Shown: in pieces, positions 1 to 5,419 of the stretch
Numbering within the stretch: position 1 is the first letter of the stretch
How the letters are laid out: every line of letters starts with the position of its first letter
Assembly (NCBI GenBank): GCA_937873805.1
Contig: CALMWO010000495.1
Coordinates: forward strand, 1 to 8,028
DNA length: 8,028 nt
Direction: 5' to 3'
DNA from: an uncultured Hyphomonadaceae bacterium
GTDB taxonomy: Bacteria; Pseudomonadota; Alphaproteobacteria; Caulobacterales; Hyphomonadaceae
Translations under genes and position numbers: made by a program
Notes under the pieces: generated by a model
Seen by the model: the letters and a program-made list of their open reading frames with translations, nothing else
Told to the model about the DNA's origin: nothing
Database searches by the model: none

Positions 1-1316
1 TGCGTCAGACAGTACATGGCGCCGAAAGTGACAAAGCCGACCCAGCCGAGCGCACCAGAGTGCACGTGCCCGATACCCCAGTCAGTATAGTGTGAGAGCG
101 CGTTGACTTCGCGCACGGACATCACCGGCCCCTCGAACGTCGCCATGCCGTAGAAGGCGACGGAGACGATCAGCATGCGAAGAACCGGATCGGTGCGCAG
201 TTTGTCCCACGCGCCCGAAAGCGTCATCATCCCATTGATCATGCCGCCCCAGCTGGGCATCCACAGCATGATCGAGAAGGTCATGCCCAGCGTCTGCGCC
301 CATTGCGGCAGCGCCGTGTAGTGAAGGTGGTGGGGACCTGCCCAGATATAGATGAAGATCAGCGACCAGAAATGGACGATCGACAGCCGGTAGGACCAGA
401 CCGGGCGCTCAACGCGTTTCGGAATGAAGTAATAGACAATCGCTAGGAAACCGGCGGTGAGGAAGAAGCCGACGGCGTTGTGGCCATACCACCACTGGAT
501 CAACGCGCTCTGCACGCCACTGAACACGGCGAAGGATTTGGAGCCTGTCAGCGTTGCAGGCAGCGACAAGTTGTTGACGATGTGCAGCAGCGCGATCGTA
601 ACGATGAAGGCGAGATAGAACCAGTTGGCGACATAGATATGCGGCTCCTTGCGCCGCAGGATCGTCGCCATGAAGACGCCGAGATAAGCGACCCAGACGA
701 TGGTGAGCCAGAGATCGGCATACCATTCCGGCTCCGCGTATTCCTTCGACTGCGTGATGCCCATCAGATAGCCGGTTCCGGCCACAGCGATGAAGAGCTG
801 GTATCCCCAGAATACAAACCATGGCCACATGCCGCCTGCGAGGCGGGTGCGGCAGGTGCGCTGGACGACATAGAAGGACGTTGCGATGAGTGCGTTGCCG
901 CCGAATGCGAAGATCACCGCAGATGTGTGCAGGGGACGCATCCGACCAAAATTTGTCCAGCCGAGCTCGGGGAAGTAGAACAGGCTCGGCCAAGTCAACT
1001 GAAGCGCGATGATGAGGCCGACGAGAAAGCCGGCAACGCCCCAGAACATCGTGGCGATGACACCGGCTTTGACCACGCCCTCTTCGTAGAATTTGGGGTC
1101 GAAGCGGCGTTCCGTGGTTTTTCCTTCGTGCCAGAAGAGAAGCCCGCCAAGTCCGACTGCAGCAGCAACAACGAATGTCCACGCCTGTGCAGCGAACTGT
1201 CCATCCGCAGCATTCGCAGCGCCGGCAAAGCCGAGGATCAACACCGTCAGCATCACAAGACCGACAATGGCGGTGCTTCCATCAAGACGTTCATCACGCG
1301 CTGTGTCGGTGGTCAT
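1..1316 (-). CDS. ccoN: cbb3-type cytochrome c oxidase subunit I (CcoN/FixN), 3' end outside the window
   Basis: Catalytic subunit of the high-affinity cbb3 haem-copper oxidase of the inner membrane, which reduces O2 to water at very low oxygen and pumps protons. The minus-strand reading gives 438 residues without a stop before the window edge. Many hydrophobic segments are visible. All metal ligands expected in the visible part can be placed: H130 (low-spin haem b) in RPLHTSAV; H279 (CuB) in WWYGHNAVGF; H329 and H330 (CuB) in IWAGPHHLHY, with Y323 six residues before H329 as in the His-Tyr cross-linked family; and H417 (haem b3) and H419 (haem b) in GIGHVHSGALGW. Relative to the Pseudomonas stutzeri protein the ligands are shifted by about 70 residues, so there is an N-terminal extension with one or two extra hydrophobic stretches, as is usual in alphaproteobacterial FixN. 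The ATG at 1316-1314 has AAGGA seven bases upstream. The last part of the protein and the expected ccoO/ccoP genes lie beyond base 1. Confidence 0.97.
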   Translation of the reverse strand, partial: MTTDTARDERLDGSTAIVGLVMLTVLILGFAGAANAADGQFAAQAWTFVVAAAVGLGGLLFWHEGKTTERRFDPKFYEEGVVKAGVIATMFWGVAGFLVGLIIALQLTWPSLFYFPELGWTNFGRMRPLHTSAVIFAFGGNALIATSFYVVQRTCRTRLAGGMWPWFVFWGYQLFIAVAGTGYLMGITQSKEYAEPEWYADLWLTIVWVAYLGVFMATILRRKEPHIYVANWFYLAFIVTIALLHIVNNLSLPATLTGSKSFAVFSGVQSALIQWWYGHNAVGFFLTAGFLAIVYYFIPKRVERPVWSYRLSIVHFWSLIFIYIWAGPHHLHYTALPQWAQTLGMTFSIMLWMPSWGGMINGMMTLSGAWDKLRTDPVLRMLIVSVAFYGMATFEGPVMSVREVNALSHYTDWGIGHVHSGALGWVGFVTFGAMYCLT

Positions 1317-1394
1317 AAACCAGTCCTTTCGGGCGTAGTGCCGGAGAGAAAGCCTTTGGCGCCGCCTCTCTGCCCGACGCTTCCTTGCATGCAC

Positions 1395-1408
1395 TTGATC
1401 CAGCTCAA
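1395..1408. promoter_or_regulatory. FNR/FixK box between ccoN and the hemN operon
   Basis: TTGATCCAGCTCAA matches TTGAT-N4-ATCAA with one mismatch in the right half. Its centre is about 86 bases from the ccoN ATG (1316) and about 88 bases from the ATG at 1489, so it can serve either or both divergent promoters. Towards hemN, TCTAGT at 1429-1434 is a possible -10 at roughly class II spacing. No comparably good -10 is visible towards ccoN, although ccoN is the standard target of this regulator family. Confidence 0.85.
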
Positions 1409-1488
1409 GGGCCTTTTGCCTGCGACGATCTAGTCGTGCTCTTGCTGACTGACCCCGGTCAGCCTGCCCACCTGCTGCAGAGGCGCCC

Positions 1489-1740
1489 ATGACAACCGCG
1501 ATCATGTTTCTCTCCGGTCTGATGTCGATGATCGGAGGCGCAATTCTCCGCACCTGCAGCAGCGGTGTTGAAGCAGACATGATGCGCTATTGGTGTGGAC
1601 CGCAGTCAAACGCGGCACTTGCACAAAGCCACGCCCACTGTGCGGGTTGCGGGATGCTGGCGGCGGGGCTTGTCCTGATGATCGCGGCAATCGTGGTGGG
1701 CAGCCTCCCGCGTCGTCGTGCCGCAATGGAGCGCGCGTGA
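1489..1740 (+). CDS. small Cys/His-rich two-helix membrane protein, function unknown
   Basis: An 83-residue protein that I do not recognise as a named family. It has a hydrophobic N-terminal segment (about residues 4-20), a loop, and a second hydrophobic segment (about 55-73), and it ends in a basic PRRRAAMER tail. The tail suggests that the C-terminus is cytoplasmic and hence, with two helices, that the loop is periplasmic. The loop and its edge hold C23, C36 (in RYWCGP), H48, H50, C51 and C54 (HAHCAGCG), which could bind metal or haem or form disulfides; this is inference. The start at 1489 has only a weak AGAGG-like site. The stop TGA (1738-1740) shares its last base with the hemN ATG, so the two genes are very likely translationally coupled. 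It is the first gene of the operon behind the shared FNR/FixK box, facing ccoN, which suggests a role in cbb3 oxidase or haem assembly rather than a random ORF. Confidence 0.75.
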   Translation: MTTAIMFLSGLMSMIGGAILRTCSSGVEADMMRYWCGPQSNAALAQSHAHCAGCGMLAAGLVLMIAAIVVGSLPRRRAAMERA

Positions 1741-3095
1741 TGTCCGCCACCGGCTTCCGCGCGTCAAAGCGCAAGTGGGACTACATTCCCGAATACGCGT
1801 TGGCGCAGACGCCGCGTTACACCAGCTATCCGCCAGCGAATCGTTTCATCGCCGATGTCGATGCGATCAAGGCCGGTGTCGGGGTCGCAAGCCTTCCGCC
1901 AAACAGCTCGCTCTCGCTCTACCTGCACGTTCCGTTCTGTCAGAAGCTCTGCTGGTATTGCGGATGCCACACAAGCGTTCCCACGATTGCCGATCCAGTT
2001 GGCCCTTATGTCGAGGCGCTGGCTCGCGAAATCGAGCTTGTGGGACGTCTCGCGCCGGCAGATGCGAGAGTTGAGCATATCCACTTCGGCGGCGGATCGC
2101 CTGACATCCTTACGCCCGACCAGATCAGGCGCTTGTTTGCAGCCCTTCGGGGCGCGTTCAACGTAACCCGGTTTGCCGAGATCGCCGCGGAGCTCGATCC
2201 ACGCGGCGCATCATTCGAGGTCATCGAGGCATTTGCGGCCGGCGGCCTTTCCCGCGCCAGCCTTGGCGTTCAGGTACTGGACCCTTCCGTTCAGAAGCGG
2301 ATCAACCGGATCCAGACCGAAGACAAGATCGCATCCGCCGTTCGACTTCTGCGCGCGGCCGGCGTCACCAGTCTCAACCTCGACATGATGTATGGCCTTC
2401 CCGGCCAGACGCGCGAGCATGTGATCGAAACAGCAGCGTTCATTGCAGCGCAGGACGCTGATCGTGTCGCGACGTTCGGTTACGCCCATGTGCCGTGGAT
2501 GAAAAAACATCAGAACGCGATTGAAACAACAGAACTGGCATCAGGTGAGGAGCGCTTTCGTCAGGCCGAGACTGCAGCCAACGCTCTGGAAGCGGCTGGT
2601 TACCTGCCCATCGGCTTTGACCATTTCGCGGCGCCGGGCGATGCGCTGCTCGCGGCAGAGCGTGAGGGCCGTTTGCGCCGCAACTTCCAAGGCTACACGG
2701 ACGACAACGCCATTGCTTTGATCGGCTTCGGTGCGTCTTCCATCTCGTCGCTGCCGGGCCTGACCTATCAGAACACGACCGACACCTCCGTCTACAAATC
2801 CGAAGTCGCTGCTGGCCACATGCCGGTCGTTCGCGGCGTGGAACACACGCAGGCTGACCGGCGCAGGGGAGATTTGATCGAACGCATTCTCTGCGATTTC
2901 GAAGTGGATGTACCCGGCGACCTGCTGATTGCCGCCTGCCCCCAACTAATGCAGCTAACCCATGCAGGTCTCGCGCAGCTTTCGGGAACACATCTGACTG
3001 TAACGGACAGCGGCAGGCCGTACGTGCGCAATATCGCCGCCTGCTTCGATCCTGAAATCGCCCGCTCAGCCGCTCGCCACAGTCTCGCGGTCTAG
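1740..3095 (+). CDS. hemN: oxygen-independent coproporphyrinogen III oxidase (HemN)
   Basis: Cytoplasmic radical-SAM enzyme that decarboxylates coproporphyrinogen III to protoporphyrinogen IX without O2, allowing haem synthesis at low oxygen. The product is 451 residues, close to the 457 of E. coli HemN. Visible marks are PRYTSYP (25-31), the [4Fe-4S] cysteines C67, C71 and C74 followed by C76 in CQKLCWYCGC (the CGC form is typical of true HemN rather than HemW), HFGGGSPD (115-122, SAM binding; the threonine usual after GGG is serine here), and NLDMMYGLPGQT further on. The ATG at 1740-1742 overlaps the upstream stop (TGATG), with GGAG at 1728-1731 eight bases before it. An upstream in-frame GTG at 1590 would add 50 residues that merely read the previous gene in another frame, so it was rejected. 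The downstream oxidoreductase starts 10 bases after the stop. Confidence 0.97.
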   Translation: MSATGFRASKRKWDYIPEYALAQTPRYTSYPPANRFIADVDAIKAGVGVASLPPNSSLSLYLHVPFCQKLCWYCGCHTSVPTIADPVGPYVEALAREIELVGRLAPADARVEHIHFGGGSPDILTPDQIRRLFAALRGAFNVTRFAEIAAELDPRGASFEVIEAFAAGGLSRASLGVQVLDPSVQKRINRIQTEDKIASAVRLLRAAGVTSLNLDMMYGLPGQTREHVIETAAFIAAQDADRVATFGYAHVPWMKKHQNAIETTELASGEERFRQAETAANALEAAGYLPIGFDHFAAPGDALLAAEREGRLRRNFQGYTDDNAIALIGFGASSISSLPGLTYQNTTDTSVYKSEVAAGHMPVVRGVEHTQADRRRGDLIERILCDFEVDVPGDLLIAACPQLMQLTHAGLAQLSGTHLTVTDSGRPYVRNIAACFDPEIARSAARHSLAV

Positions 3096-3105
3096 AAGGC
3101 ACGCC

Positions 3106-3690
3106 ATGACCCGAAACGTCTGCATAATGCAGGGGCATCCTCACGCTACAGGCAAACATCTCTGCCACGCCATCGCTGAATTCTATGCCGCGGGCGCTCG
3201 CGAAGCGGGAGCAAATGTAAGCTTGGTAGACATCGGCAACCTGGATGTGCCGATCCTGAGAAATCCGGAAGACTTCATCTCTGCGCCGCCTGCGCAGATC
3301 ATCGCAGCACAAGAAGCGGTTCGTAGCGCTCAGCACCTTGTGGTCATCTTTCCGCTTTGGCTTGGTACAATGCCCGCCGTCGTGAAAGCATTCTTTGAAC
3401 AGTTGTCACGCAACGCGTTTGCAATCCGGTCTCAAGATGGAAGCCAATGGCCGCAGCAGATGCTCAAAGGCAGAACGGCGCGTATCATTGTCACGATGGG
3501 GATGCCGTCCTTTGCGTACAGATGGATGTTCGGCGCGCACGGTGTCCGCACGCTCTCCAAATCTGTCCTGCAACTGAGCGGCATCAAACCGGTCCGTGAG
3601 ACGTTCATCGGTGGCGTGGGGACGCTAACGCCATCCAGTTCCGCACAACTCCTTGAGCGGGTTCGGCTGCTCGGCCGCGAGCTGCGGTAG
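3106..3690 (+). CDS. flavodoxin-fold NAD(P)H oxidoreductase / quinone reductase family protein
   Basis: A 194-residue protein of the Flavodoxin_2 (NQO1/KefF/MdaB-like) type, expected to bind FMN or FAD and reduce quinones or similar acceptors with NAD(P)H in the cytoplasm. The N-terminal strand and flavin phosphate loop read CIMQGHPHATGKHLCHAI (6-23). The signature around the isoalloxazine ring is FPLWLGTMPAVVKAFFEQ (82-99), followed by a beta strand and loop ARIIVTMGMP (125-134) and a FGAHGVRTL region (142-150). AGAAGG (3094-3099) lies six bases before the ATG, and the gene follows hemN by 10 bases, so it is almost certainly in the same transcript and under the same FNR/FixK box. The physiological substrate cannot be told from sequence. 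The stop TAG (3688-3690) directly touches the stop of the convergent cytochrome gene. Confidence 0.85.
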   Translation: MTRNVCIMQGHPHATGKHLCHAIAEFYAAGAREAGANVSLVDIGNLDVPILRNPEDFISAPPAQIIAAQEAVRSAQHLVVIFPLWLGTMPAVVKAFFEQLSRNAFAIRSQDGSQWPQQMLKGRTARIIVTMGMPSFAYRWMFGAHGVRTLSKSVLQLSGIKPVRETFIGGVGTLTPSSSAQLLERVRLLGRELR

Positions 3691-4062
3691 TTATTCCAGC
3701 CGGTCGCGATCGATCGATTTAAGATAGGCGATCAGGGAATCGGCTGCTGCGATGTTGAAGTCGAAGAATGGCATCTCGTCATGCCCGACCCGGACCCCCT
3801 CTATGAGATCGTTCGCCAGCATCTCGGGGTCATAGCGCGACACCAGCGTTCGCATCGGCGGCGCACCTGGGCGTGGGCTGATCATCTCCTGATCAATCGC
3901 GTGACAGGACGCACATTCGCGAACAGCCACCTCCCGGCCCGTCGCGACAAGACCGGCTTGGTCACTGCCACCGGCAGACGCCGCGTCACCTGAAACGCGA
4001 CTCGCGCACCCAACCAGGATGGCCAGTGTCGCAGCTCCTGCCAGACCTGACCAAGCTCTCAT
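3691..4062 (-). CDS. small monohaem c-type cytochrome, predicted lipoprotein
   Basis: A 123-residue class I-like cytochrome c. A short hydrophobic signal ends in the lipobox L16-V17-G18-C19, so the mature protein is predicted to be lipid-anchored at C19 and exposed to the periplasm. A Ser/Ala/Gly-rich linker (about 20-36) leads to the haem domain, with CASCH at 50-54 (C50, C53, H54) and M97 (in HDEMPFF) as the likely sixth ligand. The start was set at 4062 because AGGAGG lies eight bases upstream and the signal peptide begins there. An in-frame ATG at 4095 would place that ribosome binding site inside the coding region and spoil the signal peptide. It stands alone, convergent with the oxidoreductase and divergent from the Crp/Fnr gene, with an FNR box about 78 bases upstream. 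It could carry electrons to the cbb3 oxidase, but the partner is inferred only from context. Confidence 0.88.
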   Translation of the reverse strand: MRAWSGLAGAATLAILVGCASRVSGDAASAGGSDQAGLVATGREVAVRECASCHAIDQEMISPRPGAPPMRTLVSRYDPEMLANDLIEGVRVGHDEMPFFDFNIAAADSLIAYLKSIDRDRLE

Positions 4063-4094
4063 GCTTGCGCCCTCCTGAGCGACCTGCTGTCGCA

Positions 4095-4107
4095 TCTGCT
4101 GAGCAGA
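4095..4107. repeat. 13-bp perfect palindrome in the cytochrome c upstream region
   Basis: TCTGCT-G-AGCAGA is a perfect inverted repeat around one central base. It lies between the FNR box and the ribosome binding site of the cytochrome gene, about where its transcript would begin. The arms share CTGCT/AGCAG with the hairpin at 4232-4251. It may be an operator or chance; no known regulator is recognised. Confidence 0.35.
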
Positions 4108-4132
4108 AGGTCACGCGCAATGGCGAAGCACC

Positions 4133-4146
4133 TTGATTTTGGTCAA
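4133..4146. promoter_or_regulatory. FNR/FixK box between the cytochrome c gene and the Crp/Fnr gene
   Basis: TTGATTTTGGTCAA fits TTGAT-N4-ATCAA with one mismatch. Its centre is about 78 bases from the cytochrome ATG (4062) and about 120 bases from the regulator ATG (4259). The adjoining gene encodes a protein with FNR-type DNA specificity, so autoregulation is possible in addition to control of the cytochrome. No convincing -10 element decides the direction. Confidence 0.8.
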
Positions 4147-4231
4147 ATCGGAGCCCGCAACGTCCTCAGACACGTTTCGTCACAAAGCCCGTCACATTGC
4201 GACAAACGCCAGCAAAGCCTCTCCCGCAAAG

Positions 4232-4251
4232 TCCTGCTCTGCAAAGCAGGA
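4232..4251 (+). promoter_or_regulatory. hairpin overlapping the ribosome binding site of the Crp/Fnr gene
   Basis: TCCTGCT (4232-4238) and AGCAGGA (4245-4251) are perfect 7-base inverted arms around the six-base loop CTGCAA. The 3' arm contains most of the Shine-Dalgarno sequence AGGAGA (4248-4253), which sits five bases before the ATG at 4259. In RNA the stem would hide the ribosome binding site. The pairing is seen directly; the effect on translation is inference. Confidence 0.45.
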
Positions 4252-4258
4252 GACCGGC

Positions 4259-4960
4259 ATGTGCATAGCGGGCGGCATGATCCAGGAAATTCACGGTGCC
4301 GGATCGCGCGCAGCAGGTGCGATGGCGCCGGCTTCGCCAGGCCATGAGGTCAGCGCACGCGAGCACCTGTTCTTCGAGGGCGATGTTCGCGACCGCATCT
4401 ATATCGTCGAGTCTGGATGGGTGAAGCTCTACCGGACCCTGATCGACGGGCAGCGCCAGGTTGTCGGCTTCGCCAACAGCGGCTCCGTCCTCGGGATCGA
4501 GTCCGACATGCTGCACCTTAACAGCTGTGAAGCGATCACGGATGTCGTCGTGCGCTCCATCCCAGCGAGCAGGCTCAACGGCATCTGCAAGAATGATCCC
4601 GCACTTGCTGAACAGATCCTCCGGCAGATCGGTCGGCAACTCGGGGCCGCACAGGCCCAGCTCGCCACCATCGGCGCTCAGTCCGCCGAACAGAAGCTCG
4701 CCACCTTCCTCCTCTCGATCGCACACCTCTGTGAAGTAAGCCTCGACCAGGAATTCGACCTGCCGATGCGCCGCGGCGACATGGCCGAATTCCTCGGGCT
4801 GCGCCTGGAAACAGTCTCGCGCAAGATGACAGAGTTCCAGCGTCGTGGATGGATCAAGCTGACATCGCTGTATCATTGCAGGCTGCTGCAACGGCATGTT
4901 CTTGAAGAACTCGCACAGGGCGGCGAAGCAGATAGCGCACAGATGCTGCGAACAGCTTGA
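4259..4960 (+). CDS. Crp/Fnr-family transcriptional regulator, FixK-like (no N-terminal Fe-S cysteine cluster)
   Basis: A 233-residue DNA-binding regulator. An effector (cyclic-nucleotide-like) beta-roll domain spans about residues 33-115 (FFEGDVRDRIYIVESGWVKL), a long dimerisation helix about 117-143, and a winged helix-turn-helix about 145-215. The recognition helix LETVSRKMTEF carries E184, S187 and R188, the residues that make FNR and FixK read TTGAT. Oxygen-sensing FNR has four ligand cysteines, three of them clustered near the N-terminus. Here only C2, C90, C110, C158 and C207 exist, so a [4Fe-4S] cluster of FNR type is unlikely and the protein is better called FixK-like. The ATG at 4259 has AGGAGA five bases upstream; the longer reading from TTG at 4133 begins inside the FNR box and was rejected. 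It ends six bases before the stop of the convergent host-attachment gene. Confidence 0.93.
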   Translation: MCIAGGMIQEIHGAGSRAAGAMAPASPGHEVSAREHLFFEGDVRDRIYIVESGWVKLYRTLIDGQRQVVGFANSGSVLGIESDMLHLNSCEAITDVVVRSIPASRLNGICKNDPALAEQILRQIGRQLGAAQAQLATIGAQSAEQKLATFLLSIAHLCEVSLDQEFDLPMRRGDMAEFLGLRLETVSRKMTEFQRRGWIKLTSLYHCRLLQRHVLEELAQGGEADSAQMLRTA

Positions 4961-4966
4961 CGAAGC

Positions 4967-5404
4967 CTATAAGCCGGGCATTGAACTCTTGCACCATCCC
5001 TCAATGACTTCGAGGCGATCGTGAGTTCGGTCTTCAGTTACTTCCCGAATGAGCTTCATCCGCGTTGAGGCTGTGATCAGGTCACGCAGTTCGCCGAGGA
5101 CGAGCGGCGGCGCAAGGATGGCGAGACGGCTGGCCTTGTAGCGACTAACAGCCAGGTCAATCTGCGCCGCAACTCGGCGCAAGAACACCGCCAGCCGCTC
5201 CTTCTCCTTCGTTGTGCGCGCCTTAAGCATCAGGCGCCCCGATTTGCGCGCGAGATCGTCGGGCCGCTGATCCGTATGTTCGAGAAAGTCCGCGGACTCG
5301 CAAAACTCGGCGAGATCATCAAGGCCCGCGGGGTCTTGCCGCCAACGAAGGACCCGTGAGGAATGCGCGTTCACGATAGCGACGATCATCGGAGTCTCAC
5401 GCAC
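4967..5404 (-). CDS. host attachment family protein (AtsE/baeRF-like)
   Basis: A 145-residue protein resembling the 'host attachment' family named after an Agrobacterium attachment gene and related by fold to archaeo-eukaryotic release-factor domains. Visible family features are an N-terminal strand MIVAIVNAHSSRVL, a central basic stretch, the strand-loop LAILAPPLVLGELRDLI (about 93-109) and a late EDRTHDRLEV segment. The biochemical role is unknown; the attachment role should not be assumed here. The chosen start is GTG (5404-5402) because GGAGG (complement of 5412-5416) lies seven bases upstream; an ATG five codons in has no good site. It begins 15 bases after the stop of the universal stress gene, so the two are probably one transcript, controlled from the FNR box at 6305. 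Family assignment is from remembered motifs, not a search. Confidence 0.75.
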   Translation of the reverse strand: MRETPMIVAIVNAHSSRVLRWRQDPAGLDDLAEFCESADFLEHTDQRPDDLARKSGRLMLKARTTKEKERLAVFLRRVAAQIDLAVSRYKASRLAILAPPLVLGELRDLITASTRMKLIREVTEDRTHDRLEVIEGWCKSSMPGL

Positions 5405-5419
5405 GTCGCATCCTCCACT

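Noticed and set aside
409..1182. Minus-strand open frame of 257 codons within ccoN
   Set aside because: Out of frame with the CcoN reading and very rich in Arg, His and Cys, the usual look of a shifted frame in G+C-rich coding DNA.
480..1433. Long plus-strand open frame (317 codons) opposite ccoN
   Set aside because: It is antisense to ccoN, whose minus-strand reading has all oxidase ligands; the product is charged, low in hydrophobic order and without a recognisable domain.
1449..1462. CTGACC-CC-GGTCAG as a terminator or RNA hairpin
   Set aside because: A two-base loop is too tight and there is no T run; kept only as a possible operator in the findings.
1590..1739. Longer hemN starting at GTG 1590
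   Set aside because: The extra 50 residues overlap the small membrane protein gene and do not match the HemN N-terminus; the ATG at 1740 gives the normal family length.
2440..3336. Minus-strand open frame of 298 codons opposite hemN and the oxidoreductase
   Set aside because: It crosses two well-supported genes on the other strand and shows an Arg/Cys-rich shadow composition.
4063..4095. Longer cytochrome c starting at ATG 4095
   Set aside because: It would put AGGAGG inside the coding region and add a polar stretch before the signal peptide.
4178..4196. Direct repeat CGTCACA at 4178-4184 and 4190-4196 in the regulator leader
   Set aside because: Two short copies 12 bases apart; too short and too few to call a site without comparison to relatives.
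4133..4258. Longer Crp/Fnr protein starting at TTG 4133
   Set aside because: The start codon would lie inside the FNR box and has no ribosome binding site; the ATG at 4259 has AGGAGA at good spacing.
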